DNA of 64,000 bases, taken from contig NZ_QZVT01000001.1 of the NCBI RefSeq assembly GCF_003602275.1, forward strand, positions 340,567 through 404,566, read 5' to 3'. Source of the stretch: Arthrobacter cheniae (lineage in GTDB: Bacteria > Actinomycetota > Actinomycetes > Actinomycetales > Micrococcaceae). Below are positions 18,273-27,034 of this stretch, in pieces. The notes below the pieces were generated by a model, which worked only from the letters and a program-made list of their open reading frames with translations, did no database searches and was not told where the DNA came from. Position 1 is the stretch's first letter, and each line of letters begins with the position of its first letter. The position numbers and the translations under genes are program-made.

Positions 18273-18279
18273 TCAGCAC

Positions 18280-18924
18280 ATGGGCGCAGACGCAGAACTC
18301 TTCCAGACCTGGATCACCGGATGGTCCGCGTGCCGCGGGTACGAGCCGCACGACGACGGACGCAGCACCTCCGTACTCCTGACGGACCAGCAACACCAGA
18401 CGGAGCACTTCCTGTTCGAGCCCACGACCGAGCGGTTCCTCGAACTCGCCGCCGAGACGAAGCAGGACCCCCGGCGGGTGCTGACCGTCGTCACCACTCG
18501 GATGCAGGACCTGATCGACGCCGCCGATCCGCTCCACATGCGCGTGACCGATCGCCAGCAATCCCTGATGAGCGCGGACATGCACAGGCAGGATGTCGAG
18601 GACCCGCGGGTTCCCAGTGACGAATTCGCTCTCGAGCGGGAGAGCGCCGGCGCATGCCGACGCGTCACGGTCCGCGCAGGCGACGCCGTAGCGGCTAGCG
18701 GTTCCGTCTCCGTGGTCGGCGAATTCGCGGTGTATGACCGCATCGTCACGGAGGAGGGCTTCCGACGTCGGGGACTCGCAACGTACGTCATGCGCGCTCT
18801 GACCGCCGGAGTGCTGCAGGATGACGTCACGACAGGACTCCTCATGGCGTCGGCCGACGGTCGGGCACTGTATGAGTTCCTCGGCTGGCGACACCTCATC
18901 GACGTGTTCGTCATCAGAGGATAA
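18280..18924 (+). CDS. GNAT family N-acetyltransferase
   Basis: The 214-residue product has a C-terminal GNAT domain: 'VTVRAGDAVAASGSVSVVGEFAVYDRIV', the acetyl-CoA pyrophosphate loop 'EEGFRRRGLATYVMRAL' near residue 163 (R/QxxGxG/A form) and the closing strand 'ALYEFLGWRHLIDVFVI'. The N-terminal 115 residues are less conserved and contain an acidic helical stretch. The acceptor is unknown. It stands 48 bases upstream of the helicase gene on the same strand, which has its own Shine-Dalgarno sequence. Confidence 0.88.
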   Translation: MGADAELFQTWITGWSACRGYEPHDDGRSTSVLLTDQQHQTEHFLFEPTTERFLELAAETKQDPRRVLTVVTTRMQDLIDAADPLHMRVTDRQQSLMSADMHRQDVEDPRVPSDEFALERESAGACRRVTVRAGDAVAASGSVSVVGEFAVYDRIVTEEGFRRRGLATYVMRALTAGVLQDDVTTGLLMASADGRALYEFLGWRHLIDVFVIRG

Positions 18925-18972
18925 GCGCCGTTTCGGCCGCTGCCGCACCTGGTCCGATGGGAGAATTGCCGC

Positions 18973-21396
18973 GTGAGTGCGCAGAACTCCCTGATACCGC
19001 TCCTCGGCGGGGGACCCGATCCTGAGCAGCTCCTCCACGTCCGCGAGATCCCGGCCCGTGAGGCCGAGTACGCGCCCTGGCCGGAGTGGGCGCACCCTGA
19101 CGTCGTCGAGGCCTTCGCTACGCGCGGGGTGCGCGAGCCGTGGCGGCACCAGGTGGAGGGGGCGACGTCCGCTCACGATGGAGCGCACACCATCATCGCG
19201 ACAGGCACCGCGTCCGGTAAATCCCTGTGCTACCAGTTGCCGGTGCTCGACGAGATCCACCGCAGCGAGCTGCGTGACCGCGCCACCCTCGCGCCGAACG
19301 GCTCCGTGGCCCTCTACCTCGCGCCGACCAAAGCGCTCGCCGCGGACCAGTTGTCCGCGATCAACGCGCTGAAGCTGCCTACTGTCCGGGCGGAGACGTA
19401 CGACGGCGACACGGAGTCGGGCGCCCGCCGCTGGATCCGGGACCACGCCAACCTCGTCCTCGCAAACCCCGACATGCTGCACTACGGAATCCTGCCGAAC
19501 CACACCTGGTGGGCACGCTTCTTCCGGCGGCTCAAGTACGTCATCATCGACGAGGCGCACAGTTACCGGGGCGTCTTCGGGTCCCACGTGGCGAATCTAC
19601 TGCGGCGGCTGCGGCGGATCTGCGCAAGCTACGGGGCGCACCCGGTGTTCATCGGCGCGTCAGCGACGGCAGCAGAGCCGGCTGCGTCCTTCGGCCGGCT
19701 GATCGGCGCTCCTGTCCGTGCAGTAGACCGCGACAGCTCGCCCCATGGCTCGACCACTGTTGCTTTCTGGGAACCGCAGCTCACCGGCATGAAGGGTGAG
19801 AACGGCGCAGCCACCCGGCGCACGGTGATCGCCGAGACGTCCGACCTGCTTGCGAACCTCGTTTCGTCGCACGTGAGGACCATCGCGTTCATCAAGTCCA
19901 GACGTGGCGCCGAGAGCATCGCGCAGACCTCTCGGCGGATGCTCGAGGATGTGCATCCAAGCCTGCCCCACCGGATAGCCGCCTACCGATCGGGGTACCT
20001 GCCCGAGGAGAGACGGGCCCTCGAAACGGCCCTGCGCAGCGGAGAACTGCTGGGTGTCGCGAGTACCTCCGCGCTGGAGCTCGGGATCGACATCTCGGGC
20101 CTGGACGCGGTCCTGATAGCCGGCTGGCCAGGCACGCGTGCTTCCCTCATGCAGCAGATCGGCCGGGCGGGGAGGTCGGGACAGGATGCGATCGCTGCCT
20201 TCGTCGCCAGCGACGACCCGCTGGATACCTATCTGGTGCACCATCCGGAGGCGGTGTTCGATCTCGCCGTCGAGGCCACGGTGTTCGATCCGTCGAACCC
20301 CTACGTACTCGGCCCGCACCTCTGCGCTGCCGCGGCCGAACGACCCCTCACCGATGAGGACCTCGATCTTTTCGGAGCCACGTCCGAGGATCTCCTCGGC
20401 ACCCTGTGCGAGCAGGGCTTCCTGCGCCGTCGACCCGCAGGATGGTTCTGGACGCACCCGCAGAGTGCCGCTGCGATGGTCAATCTCCGCGCGGACGGCG
20501 GCGGGCCGATCAACATCGTCGAAGCCGAGTCCGGCGCGCTGCTCGGAACGATGGACTCGCCCCAGAGCCACTACCAGGCGCACCCTGGTGCTGTCTACGT
20601 CCACCAGGGCCGGACGTACGTGGTGCAGGAGCTCAACGAGCAGGACCACTGCGCCGTGGTGGCCCGCGCTCACCCGGACTACTACACCCAGGCGCGGGAC
20701 GTCACGCAGATCGAAGTCATCGGCAGGGACGTCAGCCAGCTGTGGGGCGGCGTGCTCGCCAATTTCGGTGATGTGAAGGTCACCACCCAGGTGGTCTCCT
20801 TCCAGCGCAAGGCCTTCTCATCGAACGAGATCCTGGGTGAGGAGCCCCTTGAACTCGAGGCGAGGGACCTCTTCACAAAAAGCGTATGGTTCGAGATCAG
20901 CCCGCAGCTGCTCGAGGCCGAAGGTATCTCCGCGGAGGAGCTCCCGGGTGCACTCCACGCTGCCGAGCACGCCGCTATCGGGCTGCTGCCGCTGGTGGCG
21001 TCGAGTGACCGTTGGGACATCGGAGGCGTCTCGACAGCCCTGCACGCGGATACGGGCCAACCCACCATCTTCGTGTACGACGGGCACCCGGGCGGAGCCG
21101 GCTTCGCCGAGCGGGGATTCGACGCGGCTCGCATCTGGCTGTCGGCGACACGGGATGCGATCGCCGCCTGTGAGTGCGAGTCCGGGTGCCCCTCCTGCGT
21201 CCAGTCCCCGAAGTGCGGCAACCGGAACAATCCCCTCAGCAAGGGCGGCGCCGTCGCGGTACTGTCCCTCATCCTGCAGCAGGCGGGACCCGCTGCTGAC
21301 CCCGGGGCCAGCGATCCCGTGGCACCGCCCCGCCCCCAGCCGTCCGGAGGTGCCGACGAATCCCCTTCCTCCTCCCCTACCCGCCTGGCCGGCTGA
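18973..21396 (+). CDS. DEAH-box helicase with DUF1998 cysteine cluster
   Basis: The 807-residue superfamily 2 helicase has a Walker A loop 'GTASGKS' at residues 78-84, 'VIIDEAHSYRG' near 195, 'IGASAT' near 225, 'STSALELGIDISGLD' and 'QQIGRAGRSGQD'. Its C-terminus carries the four-cysteine cluster 'CECESGCPSCVQSPKCGN' of the DUF1998 domain. This is the architecture of MrfA/YprA, which helps repair mitomycin C damage, and of the actinobacterial helicase that flanks Tad loci ('helicase/secretion neighbourhood'). The GTG start has GGGAGA nine bases upstream. It converges with the Tad genes. Confidence 0.94.
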   Translation: MSAQNSLIPLLGGGPDPEQLLHVREIPAREAEYAPWPEWAHPDVVEAFATRGVREPWRHQVEGATSAHDGAHTIIATGTASGKSLCYQLPVLDEIHRSELRDRATLAPNGSVALYLAPTKALAADQLSAINALKLPTVRAETYDGDTESGARRWIRDHANLVLANPDMLHYGILPNHTWWARFFRRLKYVIIDEAHSYRGVFGSHVANLLRRLRRICASYGAHPVFIGASATAAEPAASFGRLIGAPVRAVDRDSSPHGSTTVAFWEPQLTGMKGENGAATRRTVIAETSDLLANLVSSHVRTIAFIKSRRGAESIAQTSRRMLEDVHPSLPHRIAAYRSGYLPEERRALETALRSGELLGVASTSALELGIDISGLDAVLIAGWPGTRASLMQQIGRAGRSGQDAIAAFVASDDPLDTYLVHHPEAVFDLAVEATVFDPSNPYVLGPHLCAAAAERPLTDEDLDLFGATSEDLLGTLCEQGFLRRRPAGWFWTHPQSAAAMVNLRADGGGPINIVEAESGALLGTMDSPQSHYQAHPGAVYVHQGRTYVVQELNEQDHCAVVARAHPDYYTQARDVTQIEVIGRDVSQLWGGVLANFGDVKVTTQVVSFQRKAFSSNEILGEEPLELEARDLFTKSVWFEISPQLLEAEGISAEELPGALHAAEHAAIGLLPLVASSDRWDIGGVSTALHADTGQPTIFVYDGHPGGAGFAERGFDAARIWLSATRDAIAACECESGCPSCVQSPKCGNRNNPLSKGGAVAVLSLILQQAGPAADPGASDPVAPPRPQPSGGADESPSSSPTRLAG

Positions 21397-21547
21397 CGGC
21401 CTGACCCGCAGACCGCCTGACCCTGTCGCGCGGAGCATCGCTGCGCCGTCCGCTCAGCTACGCGATCCCGTTGATCGAGCGGGCGCGGAGACGTCTGGGG
21501 ACTATCGCCTCCGTCGCCGAGGCACTGCTTCGCTCATGCATCACTCG

Positions 21548-21934
21548 CTATGGTGGCGGACCGGCCCTCGCGGCCCCGACCGCATCGGGCAGCACTCCCC
21601 CCATACCGACGGAGACACGGATGAAGGCCGTGCCGGCCCCCGACTCTCCGATCACGCACTCCTCGATCGTTGCCCGGTGCCGATCCGCTACTGATGCAGC
21701 TGCGTCGCAAGGGTCTCCAGGAGCGAGCCCCCTGGCGGTGTCCGCAGCCGCCAGAGCAGACAGGTCAGCAGCGGTCGCCGCCATGGACGCGGCCGACGCG
21801 GCCTGCGTCAGCAGGACTGCCGATGCGATTAGCAGCAGAGTCAGCAGCGCGAGTCCGGCCATCAGGAACGTCCCGGCGCCTGTCTCGGGATCAAGGCGAT
21901 CCCGCCTGCTGGCTGAATGCTCCCTCCTACCCAC
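21548..21934 (-). CDS. TadE-like protein of the helicase/secretion neighbourhood
   Basis: The 128-residue product has a basic N-terminus, one hydrophobic segment at about residues 23-45 ('FLMAGLALLTLLLIASAVLL') and an Ala-rich exported domain with two cysteines ('GDPCDAAA' and 'IEECVIG') that could form a disulfide. Length, segment position and locus match the short TadE-like family next to this helicase in actinobacteria (like Rv3654c). The GTG at 21934 has AGGAGG six bases upstream and overlaps tadE by eight bases. It lacks the Glu at position +5 of a pilin-type cleavage site, so processing is uncertain. Confidence 0.85.
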   Translation of the reverse strand: MGRREHSASRRDRLDPETGAGTFLMAGLALLTLLLIASAVLLTQAASAASMAATAADLSALAAADTARGLAPGDPCDAAASVADRHRATIEECVIGESGAGTAFIRVSVGMGGVLPDAVGAARAGPPP

Positions 21935-22448
21935 CGTGTTCCTCCTTCCCGCTTGCCGAAGCGACGAGTTCGATGTTCATCAGTTCGACGACGGGCCCCT
22001 CTACGCGGGCCCGTACCTCCACGGTTGTCCAGCCCGAGTCGGAGACCACCTGTGCGGAGGCCTCGCTGCCGGCGAGCCGCCGCACCGTCTGCTCGACGGA
22101 GGCGCTGCCTTCACCCCGCATGACCTCGCGGGCGCCGGCTCGCGCCGCCTCCTCGATGCGTAACTGCACTATCCCGACATGGGCCATACCGAGCAGAAGG
22201 CCGAGCAGAACGACCAGGGCAGGGAGCACGACGGCGACTTCCGCAGTGACCGAGCCTCGCTCGGCTCGCTTCACTCGCCGGTCGGCCCACCGCGCCGCGA
22301 GCCGAGGCGCGGCTGCACCTCCGGCGCGGCTGCGGGTGCTGACGCGCCCCTGTCTGCCGCCGCATGCACGACCGACTCGTCCGGTCGGAGGCCGCGCTGC
22401 TGCAGGCACTGCGTCGTTGTGTCCCGACCCGCCCTGGCCCTTCCGCAT
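21927..22448 (-). CDS. TadE-type pseudopilin
   Basis: The 173-residue product contains a pilin-like segment 'ERGSVTAEVAVVLPALVVLL' beginning near residue 65: Gly at -1, Glu at +5 and a hydrophobic helix, as in TadE pseudopilins cut by prepilin peptidase. The C-terminal domain is short and extracellular. The ATG at 22448 overlaps the stop of the pilin gene as TGATG, so translation is coupled. This gives a basic leader of about 64 residues, longer than usual; internal GTG codons could give a shorter one. Confidence 0.85.
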   Translation of the reverse strand: MRKGQGGSGHNDAVPAAARPPTGRVGRACGGRQGRVSTRSRAGGAAAPRLAARWADRRVKRAERGSVTAEVAVVLPALVVLLGLLLGMAHVGIVQLRIEEAARAGAREVMRGEGSASVEQTVRRLAGSEASAQVVSDSGWTTVEVRARVEGPVVELMNIELVASASGKEEHGG

Positions 22449-23068
22449 CAGCCGAAGTTCAACGCGGACGTGATCAGGGACATGAGGAGGCCCTTGATCT
22501 CACCACTGGACAGGACCGCGACGAGCAATGCCGCGAATCCCACCGCCGCGAGCGTGGCGATCGCGTACTCCGCCGTCGCCATACCCGCCTCGCGGTCGGC
22601 AGCGCCATCCCGACAGTGCCGGATGACCCGCTCATTCGATCGACGACGCCGGGCGCGCACGCGACGTGCAATCCGGTCGGGACGGGCGCCACGATGGTCG
22701 CTCATAGGAGCGGCGGGCTCTTCGCCTTTGGTGCGTCCTCCTCCGTGTCCAAGCGTCAGGATCCGTGCCGAAACGACTGACAGAACGGGCGCGGGAAACC
22801 CGACGGTATCCCGGCCTTCGATCCGGACCCGGTGCAACCCCCCGTGCGGGTTGCTTTCTTTCCAGGCCTCCGGCCGGCCGGAAACGGCACAGGTGAAGCC
22901 GGCATTCCTAAGCCCCGCGCCACCGACCTCCGCTGCGTCCGGATGTGCAACTCCGGCTCCTGCCCGATGCGAGAACGGGTCGGTTGCAGGGCGGATGACG
23001 GTCAGGTCCTGCGCCACCTCCTCCTGGCTCCTGCCCTTCGCCGGACTCGGGTGCAATTGCTTCACCAT
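22448..23068 (-). CDS. DUF4244 Flp-type pilin with unusually long leader
   Basis: The C-terminal 44 residues form a small Flp-like pilin: after Gly162 the sequence MATAEYAIATLAAVGFAALL has Glu at +5 and Tyr at +6 of the cleavage site. The upstream 162 residues show no domain I recognise and include basic and Gly/Arg-rich stretches. The start at 23068 has a textbook AAGGAG five bases upstream. The internal ATG at 22705, which would leave a 41-residue leader, has only a weak GAAGAG 12 bases away. DUF4244 proteins I know are about 60-100 residues, so the extension is odd. It is coupled to tadE. Confidence 0.8.
   Translation of the reverse strand: MVKQLHPSPAKGRSQEEVAQDLTVIRPATDPFSHRAGAGVAHPDAAEVGGAGLRNAGFTCAVSGRPEAWKESNPHGGLHRVRIEGRDTVGFPAPVLSVVSARILTLGHGGGRTKGEEPAAPMSDHRGARPDRIARRVRARRRRSNERVIRHCRDGAADREAGMATAEYAIATLAAVGFAALLVAVLSSGEIKGLLMSLITSALNFG
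22834..22863 (+). other. Terminator-like hairpin inside the pilin leader region
   Basis: On the plus strand GCAACCC pairs with GGGTTGC around a 7-base loop and is followed by TTTCTTTCC, the form of an intrinsic terminator. No plus-strand gene ends here and the pilin leader is encoded on the other strand, so its role is unclear. Confidence 0.3.
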
Positions 23069-23228
23069 GACATCTCCTTTTCATCGACGTGGAAGCTCAT
23101 CCACGGTGTGCAAGCGACGATCGCTGCAGGACCAACTCTGCTGATACCACCCACGGTGCCGGCCGGCCGAGCGACTTAAGTGGATAACCGGACGGGCGGT
23201 GGAGCCTGCCCAGCGGCGGTCCTGACCG

Positions 23229-23259
23229 CAGTGGCCCTTCACTGACATGAGGGCCACTG
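23229..23259 (-). terminator. Hairpin after tadC
   Basis: CAGTGGCCCT (23229-23238) pairs perfectly with AGGGCCACTG (23250-23259) around an 11-base loop, starting 11 bases past the tadC stop on the minus strand. It probably separates ssd-tadABC from the pilin-tadE part of the locus, which has its own strong ribosome binding site. Confidence 0.5.
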
Positions 23260-23269
23260 CCCGACGCGC

Positions 23270-23872
23270 CTAGAGTGCCGGTAGGAGACCCAGCACGACG
23301 GGTATGACGCCGAGGCAGATGAACGCCGGGAGCGAGCACAGACCGAGTGGAAGGACGAGTTGCACTCCGAGCGCAGCAACCTTCCTGTCGATCTCGCGCT
23401 TGCGGTGTCGCCGGATCTGGGCAGCGTGAGCGTTCAGGAGCGCCGCCGATGGTGCACCGGTGGACGTAGCGAAATGGAGACCCTGACGGACATCCGCGAT
23501 GATTCGAGCATTGGATCGGGCAGATTCCCGCTGGTGCCGTTCCGGTGCTCCGACCCGTCGTGCATCGTGCGTCGATCCGGCTTCCCATGCCGCTTCCCAG
23601 GAGGCACCGAGGAGTCGCGCGGCCCGAACCCTCGTCAGGGACGAGCCGACATCGGAACCGCACGCCTCCGCGACAACAGACAGGGCGCTCTCGACTGACG
23701 CGCCGGCCGTCAGCATCGCTGCCATCAGGTCGAGCAGGAGCGGAGCATCGTTGATGCCCCCTCCCACCGTCCGGCTTTCGGTCGTCGTGCTCGTGCTCCC
23801 GTGGCGTCCGGACGGAAGCGTGAGCAGGGAGGCTCCGCTGGCGAGCAGGAGGAACGCTGCCAAGCCCGCCAT
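23270..23872 (-). CDS. tadC: TadC-like type II secretion F-domain membrane protein
   Basis: The 200-residue product has a hydrophobic N-terminal segment, a helical F-domain core ('DLMAAMLTAGASVESALSVV', then 'HFATSTGAPSAALLNAHAAQ') and two closing membrane segments ending 'LPAFICLGVIPVVLGLLPAL'. Such proteins form the inner-membrane platform of Tad pili together with TadB. The ATG at 23872 overlaps the tadB stop as TGATG; the longer open frame upstream is antisense-free but lies within tadB, so translation by coupling is the likely start. Confidence 0.88.
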   Translation of the reverse strand: MAGLAAFLLLASGASLLTLPSGRHGSTSTTTESRTVGGGINDAPLLLDLMAAMLTAGASVESALSVVAEACGSDVGSSLTRVRAARLLGASWEAAWEAGSTHDARRVGAPERHQRESARSNARIIADVRQGLHFATSTGAPSAALLNAHAAQIRRHRKREIDRKVAALGVQLVLPLGLCSLPAFICLGVIPVVLGLLPAL

Positions 23873-24663
23873 CACGGCACCGCACCGGCGCGCCGAACCA
23901 ATCTTCGGGACCACAACCGCGAGGTGATCATCAGGAGAACGCCCGTTGCCAGGGTCAGTCTCCCGAGGGGGGATCCGAAAAGGACTTCTGGCGGATCGAC
24001 GCCGAGGGCAAAGCCGAGAATCAACCCCACGGCGGGCAGCCATGCGAGTAGGACGACGGTGGCACGAGGGCCTGCCAGGACCGTCTCTTGGGCCGATAGT
24101 CCATCGAGGTCGGCATCGAGTTGCGCTGCATACTGTTCCAGGATCCCGGCGAGGGGAGCGCCGCTTCGCTCGGCGACGATCAGGCAGCCGGCAAGGTCCA
24201 CCCACAGGTGATCCATGTGCGTGTTGGCGCCCCGTCCGTGAGCCCTCCCTGAGGATGGACCGGTTGCCATCCGGAGAGCATGGGGAATGCTGAGCCCGAG
24301 TTCGGCGGCCCGACGCGCGGTCGAGATCACCGGCAGTGCAGCGACTGCGAAGTCACTGTTCCCATCGGCGTAGATCCGCTCCATGTCTGCCCACAACACG
24401 AACGGAGGGCGGCCTGCACGAAGCAGACCTGCCAGTTGATGAACGAAGAGCGGAAGTTCGTATACGCCCAAGGCGCCGCGTGGCGTGCGCCGGGTCCACC
24501 TCCGCGAGCGGGTCGCTGTCGAGAGTCGGCCGCCTTGCGGCCCGGTGCGGGCAGGGCTTCTCAGCACCGGCGCGAACCCGATGGAACCCGCTGGGGTGGT
24601 GCGGGGCAGCGCGAGCACTGCGCTGGCGCACACCAGCAGAAAGGCGACGGTCAGGCCGGTCAT
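23872..24663 (-). CDS. tadB: TadB-like type II secretion F-domain membrane protein
   Basis: The 263-residue product has one N-terminal membrane segment, a long basic cytoplasmic stretch, an F-domain ('LPLFVHQLAGLLRAGRPPFVLW', 'IVAERSGAPLAGILEQYAAQ') and two C-terminal membrane segments. It is the second platform protein of the Tad system. Its ATG overlaps the tadA stop by four bases (ATGA) and its stop overlaps tadC by one base, giving strict coupling of ssd-tadA-tadB-tadC. Confidence 0.88.
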   Translation of the reverse strand: MTGLTVAFLLVCASAVLALPRTTPAGSIGFAPVLRSPARTGPQGGRLSTATRSRRWTRRTPRGALGVYELPLFVHQLAGLLRAGRPPFVLWADMERIYADGNSDFAVAALPVISTARRAAELGLSIPHALRMATGPSSGRAHGRGANTHMDHLWVDLAGCLIVAERSGAPLAGILEQYAAQLDADLDGLSAQETVLAGPRATVVLLAWLPAVGLILGFALGVDPPEVLFGSPLGRLTLATGVLLMITSRLWSRRLVRRAGAVP

Positions 24664-25970
24664 GGCGTGTGACGGTAATGGGGCTCCTCTGCGCCTCGGT
24701 CAGAGTCGGACTCGACCCACCCGACGCGGCGTGCGAAGTCCTCCCAACCCGCCGAGCGACGGCATCCCGTGTCCGTGTGGACGAGCACCGGAATAACGAC
24801 CAACCCTTGTGTCTGCACCACCCGCAGCAGACCGAGGCTTTGAACGTGCCGGCCTTGAGAGCCACGGGCTACGTGCACCACCACGTCGAGGGCACTTGCG
24901 GCTTGGAGGGCAAGTGCTTCGGACGTCAGGCCCGCGAGCGCAGCGAGTGCGCTCAACCGCGCGGGTACAGCTTCGGCCGAATTGGCATGGATCGTTGCTC
25001 CACCGCCGTCGTGCCCCGTGTTCATAGCCGCCAGCAGTTCACGAACCTCCGCCCCCCTGCACTCGCCGACGACGAGCCGGTCCGGCCTCATTCTCAGCGC
25101 CTGCCTCACGAGCTCGGTGAGGTCCAGCACTCCAGCACCTTCGAGATTGCCGTGGCGTGCCTGCAATCCCACCGTATGTGGGTGCTCCGGATTGAGCTCG
25201 GCCGCGTCCTCGACCAGCACCACGCGCTCGTGCGGAGCGGCGAGCCCGAGCAGGGTGGAGAGCAGGGTGGTCTTGCCCGTCCCCGTCGCGCCACTGATGA
25301 GGAAGTTCAGACGGCACCGCATCATCAGTGTCAACGCCTGAGCCATCATCGGTCCCACCGTCCCGCCTGCGGTGAGTTCCTGGAGCGAGAACACGCGCGG
25401 GCGCCGGATCCTGATGCACAGGAGGGTGCCCGTTGTGGAGATGGGAGGAAGGACCGCGTGGACGCGGAGTCCCTCGATCTGCACGTCGACTGCCGGACAG
25501 CCGTCGTCGAGCCGCCTGCCTCCCGCAGCGACGAGCCTGACGGCCAGGGCGCGCACCTCGTCGTCGGTCGCGAAAGCGCGACCGATTCGTCGAAGTCCAT
25601 TGGCGCCGTCGACCCAGACGTCGTCCGGCCCGTTGACCAGGATGTCGGTGACGGCATCATCCGCCAGGAGATACTCGAGTGGCCCGAGGCCCTTGAGCTC
25701 GGCTCGGACGTGATCGAGGGCTGACAGCACACCCGCCGACCCCAGCAGCCTCCCACTCGATCCGATCGCATCCGCGAATGCCGCACCGGTCGTCACGACA
25801 TCACCGGCGAGGACGGCTCGCCGCACCGCCTCCACCATCGAGGCGCCGTGGCGTTCATGTGTCATTGCGTCCGACGTTGCCTGACCACCGACGGGATGGG
25901 TAGAAGCATCGTGGCTCGCGGCACGGAGTTGCCGACGTGTCTGCCCCACCGGCAGGTCGCCGTCCCTCAT
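24660..25970 (-). CDS. tadA: TadA-family pilus assembly ATPase
   Basis: This 436-residue VirB11/PilT-like ATPase powers Tad pilus assembly. It shows the N-terminal domain 'DAVTDILVNGPDDVWVDGANGL' (about residues 105-126), Walker A 'ISGATGTGKTTLLSTLLG' near 225-242, the Asp box and Walker B 'MRPDRLVVGECRGAEV', and the His box 'GHDGGGATIHANSAE'. The start at 25970 overlaps the ssd stop by four bases (ATGA). It matches the ATPase of the actinobacterial helicase/secretion neighbourhood. Confidence 0.95.
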   Translation of the reverse strand: MRDGDLPVGQTRRQLRAASHDASTHPVGGQATSDAMTHERHGASMVEAVRRAVLAGDVVTTGAAFADAIGSSGRLLGSAGVLSALDHVRAELKGLGPLEYLLADDAVTDILVNGPDDVWVDGANGLRRIGRAFATDDEVRALAVRLVAAGGRRLDDGCPAVDVQIEGLRVHAVLPPISTTGTLLCIRIRRPRVFSLQELTAGGTVGPMMAQALTLMMRCRLNFLISGATGTGKTTLLSTLLGLAAPHERVVLVEDAAELNPEHPHTVGLQARHGNLEGAGVLDLTELVRQALRMRPDRLVVGECRGAEVRELLAAMNTGHDGGGATIHANSAEAVPARLSALAALAGLTSEALALQAASALDVVVHVARGSQGRHVQSLGLLRVVQTQGLVVIPVLVHTDTGCRRSAGWEDFARRVGWVESDSDRGAEEPHYRHTP

Positions 25971-27034
25971 TCGAACCGCTCGAGACCGCGGCTGATCGAG
26001 TCCACAGTTTTCCGTGCCTTTCGCGGAAGTCGGACATCGAGCATGCGTCCGCTTGCTTCGGCGGAGGAGACACCGCGTACAGAGGGTAGGTACGGCAGCG
26101 GTCCTGGCTGTTCCATCAACTCTGCAACATGCCAGGCATCGAGTCCGTCGAAGACCGGGCCACGAAGTACGACGGTCAGAGGAAGGGACGAATGGGTTCG
26201 GGAGATGCCACGTGCCGCAGCGACGCCCCTCGGACGGGACGGAACGAGCAACACCAGCTCGTCACACATGGACGCCAGGACTGCGCCCGCAGCACTGCTG
26301 ACGGCGCAGTCCACGAGGGTCAGATCGAAGGCTCCGCGCGCTGCGTCGAGGACAACCCCGGCCGTATCCAGTCCGTCGCTCGGCCCGATGTCAGCTACCC
26401 CTGAAGTATGGGACAGTACGGACAAGTTGTGGTCGGAGGGCAGCGCAGACGCCAGTTGTTCGGAATTGAGCGTCCCGCGGATGTCACCGAGATCCTGCCA
26501 GCGCACACCCGGACGCTCCTCCAGCCCGAGGGCGAGATCCAGACCACCGCCGGTTGCATGCCCGTCCACGAGCAGGGTGGTTCGCCCTCGACGCGCAAGG
26601 CTGCGAGCGCACCAGAACGCGAATGTACTGACGCCGCACCCGCCGACGGCGCCGAGGAAACCGACCAGCGATCCCGCGGCAGCCGGGTTCACCCGACGGC
26701 CGAGGTGCTCGGCCAACCAACCCCCTCCCTGAGGCAGGATGACGACCCGGGACGACGCGAGGTTTGCCGCCCGCGCCCAGGCCCTCGTCTCGTCATCCGC
26801 CGTTCCCACCACGATGACGTCGCGGTGGTGTGGCAGCCCTCCCAGAGCTTGATCTGCACCGACCAGCAGCACGGTAGGGTCCAGCGGCAGGGCATCCGCG
26901 AGTCCCCCCACGAGCACCGGCGTGACCCCTGCTGCCGCACACGCGCGGGCAACCTGGTCCTGCACGAGCTGCGAACCGCCCGCAAGAACCACCGGCCGAC
27001 GTCGGGCGTCGAAGCTCCATGTCTGCTGCGTCAT
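25967..27034 (-). CDS. ssd: CpaE/Ssd-like septum-site/pilus-localisation ATPase-like protein
   Basis: The 355-residue product is a MinD/ParA-superfamily protein of the CpaE/Ssd type. The P-loop is deviant: 'GFLGAVGGCGVSTFAFW' lacks the signature lysine of active MinD, as in Rv3660c. It is followed by 'LLVDGHATGGGLDLALGLEE' near residue 165 and an N-terminal receiver-like domain. In M. tuberculosis Ssd affects septum formation; in Tad loci CpaE homologues help place the pilus. The ATG at 27034 has GGGAGG eight bases upstream. It heads the ssd-tadABC operon and diverges from the PolA-like gene. Confidence 0.9.
   Translation of the reverse strand: MTQQTWSFDARRRPVVLAGGSQLVQDQVARACAAAGVTPVLVGGLADALPLDPTVLLVGADQALGGLPHHRDVIVVGTADDETRAWARAANLASSRVVILPQGGGWLAEHLGRRVNPAAAGSLVGFLGAVGGCGVSTFAFWCARSLARRGRTTLLVDGHATGGGLDLALGLEERPGVRWQDLGDIRGTLNSEQLASALPSDHNLSVLSHTSGVADIGPSDGLDTAGVVLDAARGAFDLTLVDCAVSSAAGAVLASMCDELVLLVPSRPRGVAAARGISRTHSSLPLTVVLRGPVFDGLDAWHVAELMEQPGPLPYLPSVRGVSSAEASGRMLDVRLPRKARKTVDSISRGLERFE

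Noticed and set aside
21934..23068. Sequence around the pilin and tadE genes as frameshifted or broken genes
   Set aside because: Frames are continuous, starts overlap stops as TGATG or by eight bases, and each has the expected membrane segment; only the leader length is odd.
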